NCBI GenBank assembly: GCA_034508935.3
Contig: CM067452.1
Coordinates: forward strand, 137,988-201,987
Origin: Berghia stephanieae
Taxonomy: Eukaryota; Mollusca; Gastropoda; Nudibranchia; Aeolidiidae
Direction of reading: 5' to 3'
DNA: 64,000 nt
The position numbers and the translations under genes are program-made. Every line of letters begins with the position of its first letter. Positions within the stretch are counted from its first letter, which is position 1. The notes beneath the pieces were generated by a model. That model saw nothing but the letters and a program-made list of their open reading frames with translations, was not told where the DNA came from and ran no database searches. Below are positions 42,238 to 54,172 of this stretch, in pieces.

Positions 42238-42265
42238 CAAGACGCGGCTTGAAATACATATAAAA
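42238..42265 (+). promoter_or_regulatory. Palindrome copy 10 plus TATA box
   Basis: CAAGACGCGGCTTG (42238-42251) followed 8 bp later by TATAAAA (42259-42265), 38 bp before the ATG at 42303. The tightest palindrome-TATA pair in the window. Confidence 0.65.
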
Positions 42266-42302
42266 GGTGCGAGAGTCGTGAACATCAACGCAATTGTTGA
42301 CA

Positions 42303-42506
42303 ATGAACGCAATCCTTATCTCAGCTTTGGTCTGTGCTGCTATTGTGTGGACTGCCTTACAATCCAGGATATGGAGCCGTCGGGCTTGTGGCGCCATTTG
42401 CGCAACCCTCAGATCGAGAACCACTCATCCGTATTCGCCGACAGCGTCAACACGCCATCGGCATACCCAAGGTGATTCGGGGTGGCACCAGCAGTTAACA
42501 GAATAA
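42303..42506 (+). CDS. Small single-span membrane protein
   Basis: A 67-residue frame (MNAILISALVCAAIVWTALQ) with one N-terminal hydrophobic segment, then a basic Arg/Ser/Thr tail. It has a clean promoter just upstream and AATAAA sites near 42520-42535, so it is probably a real gene despite its size. Function unknown. Confidence 0.5.
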   Translation: MNAILISALVCAAIVWTALQSRIWSRRACGAICATLRSRTTHPYSPTASTRHRHTQGDSGWHQQLTE

Positions 42507-42629
42507 ACCGCTTGTAACGAATAAATAAAAATAAAGAAAGAATGAAAAATTGTCGTTTTGTTTGATTATATATCTTTATTGTTTCTTTTTTGTTCTCGTA
42601 CGTATTGTCTATATTGTACACACGTACAC

Positions 42630-43340
42630 TCATACGCCGAATTCATTGGCTCTGAGTGTGAATTCGCCGCCGACGCGCACGACAGCTGTGTTGTATTTGA
42701 AGTTACTCTCAATAACGCCAACCGGTCGCATGTACGTCATGTAGGTTAGTATTTTGTCGATATCGTCGGTGCAGTGTAGACACCTACTCTTGATAAAACG
42801 AGCGATGTGTGTGTGAGGAATGAACTCTCTCGCAGATTTCAGGTCCAGAAGATCCATCACCAACAGCTTATATGTGTTTTCGTCTATCATCATGGGGTGA
42901 ATGTAATCATTGTCGAGATAGCGAAAAGCGTTGCACACATTCGTTTTCGCCAACGGAACAATCGCTGGTAGTAAGTAGAGCTTGCTGCCGACGGATAGGT
43001 CGGTGACGCCTGTGTTGACTACTCCAGCGGCCCTGAATAGATTTATCTTGATGTATCTGGTGGCGTACATTCCGCTACTGCGCTTGTGTTGGGTTGGAAT
43101 ACCCCACAATAACTTCTTCGTATCCAACAGGTTTAGAAAGTCTGCCATTCCATCCTCATCGCTGACATTTCTATCGAACTTCTGGAGATAATAAGCCACG
43201 TCGCCCCTGTTATTGGAGGTGGTTGCGACGTTTATGAAGCCGCTGGGAAAATCTGTAGACTTAACACCGGTCAAGGCGTCGGATATGTTGTAGATATCGT
43301 TAGACGGAACTCGTCCGACGATACTGCTGATGTACGACAT
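42630..43340 (-). CDS. Hypothetical virion-type protein next to the capsid gene
   Basis: A 236-residue frame from the ATG at 43340 (MSYISSIVGRVPSNDIYNIS). Globular, no membrane segment; contains KLYLLPAIVPLAKTNVCNAF and CLHCTDDIDKILTYMTYM. Downstream of, and on the same strand as, the candidate major capsid gene. Size and place would suit a capsid triplex subunit, but this rests on position only. Looks whole. Confidence 0.5.
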   Translation of the reverse strand: MSYISSIVGRVPSNDIYNISDALTGVKSTDFPSGFINVATTSNNRGDVAYYLQKFDRNVSDEDGMADFLNLLDTKKLLWGIPTQHKRSSGMYATRYIKINLFRAAGVVNTGVTDLSVGSKLYLLPAIVPLAKTNVCNAFRYLDNDYIHPMMIDENTYKLLVMDLLDLKSAREFIPHTHIARFIKSRCLHCTDDIDKILTYMTYMRPVGVIESNFKYNTAVVRVGGEFTLRANEFGV

Positions 43341-43415
43341 AATGAAAACGAAAAGTGGAGTACAATTACACACAAATGACACGCACACCAAGCGTGTAAT
43401 AAATAGTCAGCGGCA

Positions 43416-46368
43416 TCAATTATCGAACGAGTATTCAGACGTTTGGTTGTCCCACTTGCCGAACATAGCCGATCCGTTGAGTAGGAAATCAGACCCCTCC
43501 ATGTTCATGATCTTCACTCGATGTCCGTTCGCGAACTTAATGTCGTCAGTCGCCATAGTTCCCAATTTGCGGTTCAGTGAACTGTAACAGTACATTGGGT
43601 ATGCGACGCCTGTGAAGTGTGAGATGTTGGACTCGTTTATCGGGTGAATGTCGTATTCGTCGACGTATTTTTCGTTCTTTTGCACGCGACTGGCTCTGGT
43701 ATCGGCGTCTATCTGCGCCTTGATTGCATCCGCGGACGTGGGATTGAAGGCGACGTATTTATGGCCTGGAAAATCGCTATCCTCGAACCTATTCTTCCAC
43801 AGAAACATCGTGTTGATGTTGTTTCGCATGTTGCTGTGCACAGGGTTGTGCGTGTACACCGTCGTGTGTTGACAGTCAATCTTCGACTGATCAAAGAAGT
43901 CGCGAGCGTGATCTTCGGGGGTGATGCTAGGCGTCCCCAACCGACCCACGGGAGTGAATGGCTTGGATACGACGTCTCTGTCGACGAACGGGGATGTGAA
44001 GAACATAATCCAACATCTCCTTTCACGCAATTTGGGTCCTGTTGCTTATCCTCGACAGCAGCCAGTCTCATTGCTGCTTCGTGAGTTAGGTATTGACTGA
44101 TGTCCATCTCGTCTGTGGGATCCACGACCCGATCATCGGTCAAAGTCTGAGACTGAACTATCTTGGCGTCTTGCCACTTCACGGCCGGGTAGCCGGCAAG
44201 AGACTGCCTGCCGGTCACAGCGTACATAAATGACTCGTAATTGATCATCTGTGACTTGTCGGGGGGGTCTTCAACCCTCGTTTGCTGAGTGGGGCCGGTA
44301 ATGTTATAAATCCGTTCGGTCGGCACGCCAATAAAGAATCTGTCTGGTAGTAGGACGTCCTCAAGAAATAGAGACCGAACCCCGGGTTGATGAAGTCGAG
44401 ACACGATATCGCTTGCACGTTAGTGAGGTCCATCAGCGCGTCGTACACTTTGTAGATGACTCTCTTGTTGATGGTGATTTTCTTCTGAGAACAGTACAGC
44501 TTGACCCTATCGACCGTGCTTCTTCTGGTCTGTGGAGTCCATATGTCCCCAGCATCTCGTCTCTGCCTTGCCTGCTGAGGTGTCTCGTCGTCGTCGTCTT
44601 CTTCTTCTGGCCGCTGCGCCTGCTGTTGATCCTCAGCATTCTCCTGCCCGGCGGCCGCTGGTCCAGCAGCGCCATCCTCGTCATCTTGGTCGTAACCTTC
44701 GATATTGTTGAAGAGGAAAGTCAGTTCTCTGGCCGTGCTATTTTCCAAGACACTCAACACGTTGGCGTACATGAGGTCGGGGTTGTAGTAAAAGTTATCG
44801 ACCATGTACTTATTGAGCAACAGTTTGTCTCCCGCCTCGTTCAATCTGTAAAATACCATGCTGGAGAGAGCGTTTGTCGCGTCTTCGTCAATTGTTTTGG
44901 CGATTATTTCCTTGGGTGCGTCTTCCAGGAACCTAGTCATGAACTTCATCATCGCCGATGCGCCAAGGGTATACTGACTACCGTCCTCATTAGTGAACGT
45001 GGTCGTCTGTCTGACTGGACCGTCTGGCGCAATCCCCTTCTTGGTGAATAATATGCCGCACGGTAGCACCCTATCGATCGTTGTCATATTTCTGAGGCCA
45101 GATTTTCTAGCGACGCTGTCGACAAATGGGTTCCCGTCGAGATCAACGAACACACAGCGAATACCTCCGATCACCGCTGTGATCAGTTCGTGGTTCTGTT
45201 GGACAATCTCTTCCACTTGTAACTGACGTTTGTCGTCTCTCACATAGCTTCCATTCTTCAACGTCACTGAATTTTGCGGTGCCACGAGATTGATGGGGTT
45301 CATGTCGTTCTGCGACAGAGTCAACTTGGTCTCGCGTTGGTGCATATTGACATTGTTTTTCTGTGCGAGTCCGATCTTCAGCAGGTAGGCGATCGTGCTA
45401 CCCGGAGCACAGATGATTACGTCCGGATGTTCGAATTTGGCGCCCTCGCCGCTGAATCTCGGCATAAGGTCTGGCATCGCACCGTCGTTGTCGCTGTTGT
45501 GCATGCATACGCTGAGAAACTCGAATAGAGCCTTAGCGCAAGTGTTCATCTCGCTGGTAACTTGTCCCGGGATGTGTTTCGCCATCGCGAATGTCTGCTG
45601 GGATTTTGACGCGATGGTCCTTTTGGCGATGTCCTCGATGCTCATGACGTTCTTCCAAGCCTCTCCTTTACTCCTCAGCACCGTGCTAGACGGAGCATTT
45701 TGACTGACTTTGATCACGGCGATCGTGTTATCCATCGCTGTGAGCAAGTCGGCCGCCATCCAGGAGTGCGTATCCGTCAGTTTCATGAAGTTGTTGTAGT
45801 TGCTGTGCACCAACATGGACTTGTCGTTGTCCTTCGGATGATAGAAGGGTCCTCCAACGGCGACACGCTCCTTGGCTGAGAGCCAGTATCCATTTACTAT
45901 CTTCAAAAATTCAGAGATGGACCGAAACACATCCTTGCTCACTTCAGTCTTGACCTTTAATGGTTCGCCGACGATGATCTTGCGATCCATAGTGGTTAGA
46001 GATGTCTTCGGGATGGCGCCATCGATCTTGACGTTGTTCTTGCTGGTGTTAATCAGGAAGGATAGAGTGAACGATATGCCATCGTTGAGCTCCTCGATCG
46101 TCGTAACTCCCTGAAACATACAGCCTAGAGTGGACTCGCGCATCGCCTTCGACACGTAGAGTGCTAGTTTGCTGGCGAGCAAGAAATCCATGGACGTGTT
46201 GACATCCTTAGCCGTGATCGCGTTCTTTTGCTCGTACTTAGACAGCTGTTCGGCCAGCCATTCGGTGTTGTTCTTGACATCATCCACATGTTTGGCGGTG
46301 GTTCTCTGAATAGCCAACGGAGTGCGGTCATTGGCGAAGACCTGTATCATACTCGTGTTGGTGTTCAT
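43416..46368 (-). pseudogene. Candidate major capsid protein, fossil
   Basis: About 980 codons from the ATG at 46368 (MNTNTSMIQVFANDRTPLAI), the longest structural-type gene here. The start is herpesvirus MCP-like in style, with a long helical first half; an Ala/Gln/Glu/Asp-rich low-complexity insert lies two thirds along (GQENAEDQQQAQRPEEEDDD), and the C-terminal part contains YAVTGRQSLAGYP and CYSSLNRKLGTM. No membrane segments or enzyme motifs. Smaller than vertebrate herpesvirus MCPs (about 1,370). Assignment rests on size, composition and neighbourhood. About two breaks. Confidence 0.45.
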
Positions 46369-46477
46369 CTTGGTATTATTTATTGGTCTGCAGCAGTGCC
46401 GTAGACCCTAGCCAGACTCAGCTTAACGACCCCCCCCCGAAAAAGAGTCTTACACTAATAATTCTCACCCATTAAAA

Positions 46478-47254
46478 ATGAGGGTCCTCTCCGCGGTCAG
46501 CTCAATCGGCGCGTCCAACCGCTTGCAGTTGAACAATAAGCTGAGCGGGGTGTTCAAACACTACATAAAACCGTCGCGTCTGGGTAAGAAGAAGATGTTG
46601 CACGACGCAAAAACTAACAAGATGCGCAAGACCGACCTTTGTTGCTACCCCCTCATAGACCCCACCGCGGGTCAGTCGGCCAGGAAGTACATATTATTCG
46701 TCGATTATTACTGCGTCCTTCCAATTCACACCACCGATCAACACGTGGCGGACGACGTAGCTAAGATAAAAGGGACAGAAGAATCTGTATTAGTGGAATA
46801 CGTCTCCTGGTTGAACGCCGGAAGGTCAAGGAGTCTCGACGAGAGAGTTTTGGACTGCCTGACGCGAATGGATAAGACGATCCCATTCATGGACACCGCA
46901 CTAATGTGGAACAATTTCTTTCTGACCAACAAGTTCGAGTACGTCGGATACGTCATAACGACAGCCGACGGCGTCGATACCATTCATCTGGCATATCATC
47001 GTACGCCGCCGCCCAGTCAGGGGCTGACGCTTGATCGATTTTTGTTCTCCATCGTAGCATCTCAACACGATACGGCCACACAGGTGAGCGTGAGCGATAA
47101 ATGGGATGGATATCTCGCCGACGCAGTGCAGATGGGCCACACCGGCGATACCCAGATGTTCAGGAGCATGCCCACCGACAAGCCGCTGTATGCGTTATTA
47201 TCAACGCCTTTGGTTGAGGCAAGGCGGCTTGGGGAGCATCACATGAAGGCGTAA
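46478..47254 (+). CDS. Hypothetical capsid-associated protein
   Basis: A 258-residue open frame (MRVLSAVSSIGASNRLQLNN) transcribed away from the candidate capsid gene, with only 109 bp between their starts. Basic N-terminal 50 residues (KPSRLGKKKMLHDAKTNK), then a globular domain (YILFVDYYCVLPIHTTD). Could be a triplex or vertex protein; not recognised. Looks whole. Confidence 0.5.
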   Translation: MRVLSAVSSIGASNRLQLNNKLSGVFKHYIKPSRLGKKKMLHDAKTNKMRKTDLCCYPLIDPTAGQSARKYILFVDYYCVLPIHTTDQHVADDVAKIKGTEESVLVEYVSWLNAGRSRSLDERVLDCLTRMDKTIPFMDTALMWNNFFLTNKFEYVGYVITTADGVDTIHLAYHRTPPPSQGLTLDRFLFSIVASQHDTATQVSVSDKWDGYLADAVQMGHTGDTQMFRSMPTDKPLYALLSTPLVEARRLGEHHMKA

Positions 47255-47371
47255 ACGAGACAAACACAACATGAATAGAGAAGAGACCAACAACATCAAT
47301 GTACGTCATATCTCATGGTTTATTGGTAATAAAAATGATATAAAAGACATAAAACATACGTGTTCGTCTTA

Positions 47372-49011
47372 TTACTGTCTGTCAAGCGTCATAACGTATA
47401 CGATATCGAGATTTTGTAATGCGTCTAGAGGCAATGTCGTGTAGCACACACCAGGGGTATCGACGTACAAGTAACCCCAGAATACAGGAAGTATACCGTT
47501 AGCCGACTTCTCGATCGCAGCCCATACAGTATTCACAGCCATATGAGCGGGTGACAACAACTCCGTCAACACGCAGTTCATTCTAGCGTGTTGCAGCCTG
47601 ATATTGGACAAAATCGAGGAGCGAGCGTCAGTGGGAAGAGTCAATCCGCTTCTCAGAGGGGTGATGTGCGACAGGTGACAGTTTTCTAGGTTGTGTTTCA
47701 ACACACGAAACGGTTCTCCGTAACACACATCCTCACTGTCCGATACAATGTGAGTAACACCCAACGCTTTCGCTACATCCAGAATAACACCAATGTCTTG
47801 TCTGACGTTCATCGTAAGCACGCAGTGAGATTGACAAGCGATCAATTGTCTCAGATAGCATATAATTTCCGAGCTCAAGTGTTCCCGATTGTAGTCGCCT
47901 ATCGCATTTTGAACGAAGAACGACATTCTGATACTGGACATGGATAGTTCTGTCGTCGATTGAGGCGGTACGCAGGCCCTGGAAATCATGGGGTACACAC
48001 TGATCACGCGTGGTGACGAATATACAAAATCTAAATCTATCAATAATGTCGCTCTCCTTCCTCCAGCTGCAGGAAATCCGAGCTCATTCACATCATCACA
48101 AGCGAATACGGCGTGTTTGTAATTGTTCATGGTGACAGCGAGCGAGTTATCGTTACTCAGAATGAGCACGACCGGAGCGTCGATATACTCCAACAGGCAT
48201 CTGAATGTTATTACAGACTTCACACAGTTGATTCTTGTAGTGGATGACTTGATGAGTAACTCACAACCACCCCACGAATGCACAAAATAATTGCTCCTAA
48301 CATCCGAGATGATTATTGAGTCAACGATAGGATACCCGTCGATCTCAGCAGTACCATTCTGTAATGTAATTTGTACGGTATCACCGATGGGTTGCGCACA
48401 ACCGAAAGAAATCCACACGCATTGTCCTTCTTTCAATAATATCGAGTCTGACAGAACCTTAGCAACGTTCGGCAGGCCTCTGGGTCTATCTTGTCCAACA
48501 GAGAGATCGCCATCAGCGCCGACATAGCAGAGGTCCTGGTGTGTTCGTCTGTTATTCTCGAGTGGTGAAGAAAGCTTTGCGCTAGATCGACGCATCCTTT
48601 GAGCTCACGCGATTGTCGTGCGCGACTGTCGTAGGTTGACGATCGGTGTCGTCTATTGTTGTATCGGTGATCCCTGTCCTTTGCGTGGCGCTCAGCACCT
48701 TGTCTCTTGCTTGTATGACGACTGGACGTCGCTGAGTAGGACGACACTTCGTCGGTTTTCTGTGCTGATACTTCGTTGGTGGAGGGTGAATAGTAAGTGT
48801 CGTTGGACTGTTGATAAGGGGGTTGTGACTCGGAAGTGACAATCGAAGGCGTCTTCGGCCGCGGCAGCGTATCTGTCGAATGCACCACGTGCAGCTCGTG
48901 ATCAGGTTGTTTATATTGGTCGTGCTCAGTGTCAAACATCAGATCACAGCTATCGCCGTAGTTATCGTCGTAATTCAAGAGATCGTCGAAGTTGGGACAG
49001 TCCATCATCAA
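47372..49011 (-). pseudogene. Viral protein of unknown function (one gene or two), fossil
   Basis: The 5' part starts MMMDCPNFDDLLNYDDNYGD (acidic), then a Ser/Arg/His-rich disordered region and a short helical domain (SAMSALMAISLLDKIDPEAC). The 3' part is about 360 residues of beta-rich globular sequence (GQCVWISFGCAQPIGDTVQI, ILSNDNSLAVTMNNYKHAVF). The latter has the feel of a sliding-clamp-like processivity fold, but I cannot support that by motif. The parts overlap in different frames: either one gene with about one break or two overlapping genes. Confidence 0.4.
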
Positions 49012-49096
49012 CGTTCTGCAGACAAGACAAAATAAAACAAATATTACTGAGATACAGACAATTCTTTATTTTGATAGACTTTTATTTTAAATAAAC

Positions 49097-49660
49097 TCAT
49101 CGAGCGCCGGTTATTGATCTCACAAACGCATTCATGAAATCCTCGGGTGGTCGGGCGATAATAACACTACCACCAGCGCCAAAAGAAGCATCGGATCTCG
49201 GAACGGCAGCCTCTACAGTCGTCCCTTGTGGTTGTCTTTGGATGGCGGCCTCCACGGCAATTGGCGCGCTGACTTCACTGGCGGTCTGGAGGGGGGGAGG
49301 GGGTGTATTCTGAGTCATACTCTCCCTCAACAGCTTTAATTCGGTTAGAATCATCGACATAGCCGTGTTCTCGTTGGTGTTGGCACTGGTTGGCGTTTGC
49401 GTGGCTGGATGATCAACGGAGGCGTCGACCTGTGTCGGAATCTTCGAGGTAACTTGTTCGTCATCGCAATCATCGTCAAATCGAGACATTTTGTGCGGAG
49501 GTTGGTGATTGACAGTCGAGCCCAATTGGTCTCTGAATTGAATGAACTCCTTGAAAAGCTCCATCTTCGTGGCTGTTCGTTTCTGCATCTTTCTCGACGG
49601 AAGGTCCTTACTAGCGTTGATGTAACACAAATCACCGGCTTCGCAGGCGGCTAAGAAGGA
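49097..49660 (-). pseudogene. Scaffold-like protein at the edge of the element, fossil
   Basis: The frame is open to about 49660, where viral sequence seems to end. It is rich in Pro, Gln, Ala and Thr with a helical LTELKLLRESMTQ segment and a conserved-looking C-terminus (PPEDFMNAFVRSITGAR). Herpesvirus assembly/scaffold proteins have this kind of disordered body with a short C-terminal capsid-binding helix, and their upstream part is the maturation protease, which is not present here. Assignment is tentative. Confidence 0.35.
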
Positions 49661-49904
49661 AAGTTTTCAAAAATCAAACTACCTATCGGTGCCCTAAGTC
49701 CATTTGTATTTTTAGATGCATGCAATGATTCTAAAAGGCGATTGAAAGTCAATAAAACTGCGCGCGCAAAGTCAAAAGTAGCGCAGCGTGCACATTTTTC
49801 AAAGGCATTTTACTCACATTCTCTCACCCTACTCGAGTAGAGAATGAGTACGTGGCCGTCAACAGCGTTTTCTCTATATTTTAAATTTGCCAGACCCGAT
49901 TCGT
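49661..49904. other. Junction between viral fossil and host repeat DNA
   Basis: Composition changes and no viral frame continues. From about 49805 a diverged copy of the ~178-bp subrepeat (ACTCACATTCTCTCACC) begins. Confidence 0.5.
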
Positions 49905-50205
<301 letters not shown>

Positions 50206-50213
50206 TAGTAGTA

Positions 50214-50828
50214 GGTCAAGGGAATTAATCCTTGGTATTTGTACACCCTATGTTATATTCTTAAGTTGCATCCCTTGAAAACGAGTACATGGCCGTTACA
50301 AGTGGGTTTTTTTTTTTTTCCGTCCTGTCAAGTCTCGCTCCGCGTGTTAAGTGTTGCTGTTAGCTGGGAACCCGTTGTAAAGCGCTTTGAGCACGTTTAC
50401 TGGATATTGTCCTGCTCGGCGCATAGTTGAGTACTCGATAAAAAGGTTCCTTACTCACATTCTCTCCCAGTAATCAGATGAAAAACGAATACCTGGCCGT
50501 TAATAGTGTTTTCTCGGTTCTGTCGTGTCCCGCTCTGCACGTTAGAGTGTTGCTGTTTGTTGTAGACGCGTTGTAAAGAGCTTTGAGCACGATTGCCTCG
50601 CTCGGCGCATAGTAGAGTCCTCGATAAAAAGGATCTTTACTCACATTCTCTCACCGTAGTCGGATGTAGAACTAGTTAGTATTGTTTTCTCCGTCCTGTC
50701 GTGTCCCGCTCTGCGTGTTAAGTGTTGCTGTTGGCTGCAGACGCGTTGTAAAACGATTTGAGCACGATTGGCTCGCTCGGCGCATAGTTGAGTACCCGAT
50801 AAAAAGCCTCTTTACTCGCATCCCCACA
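50214..50828 (-). repeat. Left arm: inverted copies of the ~178-bp subrepeat
   Basis: Three to four copies of a unit reading CTCACATTCTCTCAC ... TTGTAAA(G/A)CG(C/A)TTTGAGCACG ... GGCGCATAG. It is the reverse complement of the units at 61.7-63.7 kb. The outer part (50214-50345, GGAATTAATCCTTGG ... CCCTTGAAAACGAGTACATG) is the inverted match of 62990-63107. Confidence 0.85.
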
Positions 50829-50835
50829 TAATAAC

Positions 50836-50917
<82 letters not shown>

Positions 50918-50925
50918 TTAATAAT
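50829..50925. repeat. (AAT)n microsatellite
   Basis: About thirty AAT units. Confidence 0.95.
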
Positions 50926-50970
50926 TTTTAAGGTCTTGGGTTCGATCCTCGTTCGCGCATACTTTACAGA

Positions 50971-53900
50971 GTTGGGCCACGGGTCGGCCAGCCGTGCCGG
51001 GGTTCAAATCCCGGTTTGGGAGCTTTATTCATACGATTTTATCGCCTCGTCGATTCGAAGCTTTACCGCACGGGTGTCCAGGCGCGAAAGCTCTCGCTAC
51101 TGCATCAGATTAATCGAGCGCTGGAACCCTCCCGCGGTAAGCACTGAGAGAGCCGAGGGAAAAAACTTTGGTCGAGCGCATTTCCTCTACGGAGCGTATT
51201 TGAATGAAATAAACCCACCACCTATGATCGCACCTGGGACCTCCCCATTGCCGACAGGTTTTGAACTTCCGGCCCCTTCCGGTTAGGGCCCTGTACTCGC
51301 TTGGTGGAGTGTTAAAAGCGTTCCCGCTACTTCGCTAGAGTCGGGCGATCGACGACTCGGGCTCGACAGAGTTGGGCCACGTGTCGGCCAACCGTGCCGG
51401 GGTTCAAATCCCGGTTTGGAAGCTTTATTCATACGATTTTATCGCCTCGTTGATTCGAAGCTTTACCGCACGGGTGTCCAGGCGCGAAAGCTCTCGCTAC
51501 TGCATCAGATTAATCGAGCGCTGGAACCCTCCCGCGGTAAGCACTGAGAGAGCCGAGGGAAAAAACTTTGGTCGAGCGCATTTCCTCTACGGAGCGTATT
51601 TGAATGAAATAAACCCACCACCTATGATCGCACCTGGGACCTCCCCATTGCCGACAGGTTTTGAACTTCCGGCCCCTTCCGGTTAGGGCCCTGTACTCGC
51701 TTGGTGGAGTGTTAAAAGCGTTCCCGCTACTTCGCTAGAGTCGGGCGATCGACGACTCGGGCTCGACCGAGTTGGGCCACGTGTCGGCCAACCGTGCCGG
51801 GGTTCAAATCCCGGTTTGGAAGCTTTATTCATACGATTTTATCGCCTCGTCGATTCGAAGCTTTACCGCACGGGTGTCCAGGCGCGAAAGCTCTCGCTAC
51901 TGCATCAGATTAATCGAGCGCTGGAACCCTCCCGCGGTAAGCACTGAGAGAGCCGAGGGAAAAGACTTTGGTCGAGCGCATTTCCTCTACGGAGCGTATT
52001 TGAATGAAATAAACCCACCACCTATGATCGCACCTGGGACCTCCCCATTGCCGACAGGTTTTGAACTTCCGGCCCCTTCCGGTTAGGGCCCTGTACTCGC
52101 TTGGTGGAGTGTTAAAAGCGTTCCCGCTACTTCGCTAGAGTCGGGCGATCGACGACTCGGGCTCGACCGAGTTGGGCCACGTGTCGGCCAACCGTGCCGG
52201 GGTTCAAATCCCGGTTTGGGAGCTTTATTCATACGATTTTATCGCCTCGTCGATTCGAAGCTTTACCGCACGGGTGTCCAGGCGCGAAAGCTCTCGCTAC
52301 TGCATCAGATTAATCGAGCGCTGGAACCCTCCCGCGGTAAGCACTGAGAGAGCCGAGGGAAAAAACTTTGGTCGAGCGCATTTCCTCTACGGAGCGTATT
52401 TGAATGAAATAAACCCACCACCTATGATCGCACCTGGGACCTCCCCATTGCCGACAGGTTTTGAACTTCCGGCCCCTTCCGGTTAGGGCCCTGTACTCGC
52501 TTGGTGGAGTGTTAAAAGCGTTCCCGCTACTTCGCTAGAGTCGGGCGATCGACGACTCGGGCTCGACCGAGTTGGGCCACGTGTCGGCCAACCGTGCCGG
52601 GGTTCAAATCCCGGTTTGGGAGCTTTATTCATACGATTTTATCGCCTCGTCGATTCGAAGCTTTACCGCACGGGTGTCCAGGCGCGAAAGCTCTCGCTAC
52701 TGCATCAGATTAATCGAGCGCTGGAACCCTCCCGCGGTAAGCACTGAGAGAGCCGAGGGAAAAAAACTTTGGTCGAGCGCATTTCCTCTACGGAGCGTAT
52801 TTGAATGAAATAAACCCACCACCTATGATCGCACCTGGGACCTCCCCATTGCCGACAGGTTTTGAACTTCCGGCCCCTTCCGGTTAGGGCCCTGTACTCG
52901 CTTGGTGGAGTGTTAAAAGCGTTCCCGCTACTTCGCTAGAGTCGGGCGATCGACGACTCGGGCTCGACCGAGTTGGGCCACGTGTCGGCCAACCGTGCCG
53001 GGTTCAAATCCCGGTTTGGAAGCTTTATTCATACGATTTTATCGCCTCGTCGATTCGAAGCTTTACCGCACGGGTGTCCAGGCGCGAAAGCTCTCGCTAC
53101 TGCATCAGATTAATCGAGCGCTGGAACCCTCCCGCGGTAAGCACTGAGAGAGCCGAGGGAAAAAACTTTGGTCGAGCGCATTTCCTCTACGGAGCGTATT
53201 TGAATGAAATAAACCCACCACCTATGATCGCACCTGGGACCTCCCCATTGCCGACAGGTTTTGAACTTCCGGCCCCTTCCGGTTAGGGCCCTGTACTCGC
53301 TTGGTGGAGTGTTAAAAGCGTTCCCGCTACTTCGCTAGAGTCGGGCGATCGACGACTCGGGCTCGACCGAGTTGGGCCACGTGTCGGCCAACCGTGCCGG
53401 GGTTCAAATCCCGGTTTGGGAGCTTTATTCATACGATTTTATCGCCTCGTCGATTCCAGGCTTGACCGCACGGGCGTACCCGCGTCAAGAGGCTCTCGCA
53501 ACGGCCGAGAAGGACTCTAGCGCTGGGACGCTCCCCCGCTAAGCGCTGGGAGAGCCGAGGGAAAAAACTTTGGTCGAGCGCATTTCCTCTACGGAGCGTA
53601 TTTGAATGAAATAAACCCACCACCTATGATCGCACCTGGGACCTCCCCATTGCCGACAGGTTTTGGACTTCCGGCCCCTTCCGGTTAGGGCCCTGTACTC
53701 GCTTGGTGGAGTGTTAAAAGCGTTCCCGCTACTTCGCTAGAGTCGGGCGATCGACGACTCGGGCTCGAACGAGTTGGGCCACGGGTGGGCCAACCGTGCC
53801 GGGGTTCAAATCCCGGTTCGGGAGCTTTATTCATACGATTTTATCGCCTCGTCGATTCCAGGCGTGACCGCACGGGCGTCCCCGCGTGAAGAAGCTCGCC

Positions 53901-54172
53901 ACTGCATCAGATTAATCGAGCGCTGGGACCTTCCCCCGCTAAGCTCTGGGAGAGCCGAGGGAAAAAAACTTTGGTCGAGCGCATTTCCTCTACGGAGCGT
54001 ATTTGAATGAAATAAACCCACCACCTATGATCGCACCTGGGACCTCCCCATCGCCGACCGGTTTTGAACTTCGGCGCCCTTCCGGTTAGGGCCCTGTACT
54101 CGCTTGGCGTCCTGAGGCACTTTTGGTTTTCCAGCGTTAAACGCGTTCCTGCTACTTCGTTAGAGTAGTGCG
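50971..54172 (+). repeat. Array 1: eight tandem 400-bp units
   Basis: Units start at 50971, 51371, 51771, 52171, 52571, 52972, 53371 and 53773. The first six are nearly identical; the last two are diverged in the middle. Each contains GGGGTTCAAATCCCGG, CCCGCGGTAAGCAC, GGAGCGTATTTGAATG and GGTGGAGTGTTAAAAGCG. Read one way these are tRNA-like B-box and A-box elements; read another, they resemble in order the 5'/central small-subunit rRNA sites GGGTTCGATTCCGG, CCGCGGTAATTCC, AGCGTATATTAAAG and GAGTGTTCAAAGCAGG. The ~104-codon frames in the units shift with each 400-bp step and are not genes. Confidence 0.85.

Noticed and set aside
47372-48500. Firm assignment as a PCNA/UL42-type clamp
   Set aside because: Beta-rich appearance only; no diagnostic motif visible.
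50936-53286. Repeated ~104-codon frame in each array-1 unit, considered as a gene family
   Set aside because: The period is 400 bp, not a multiple of three, the frame shifts from unit to unit, and the sequence is better explained as RNA-gene-derived satellite.
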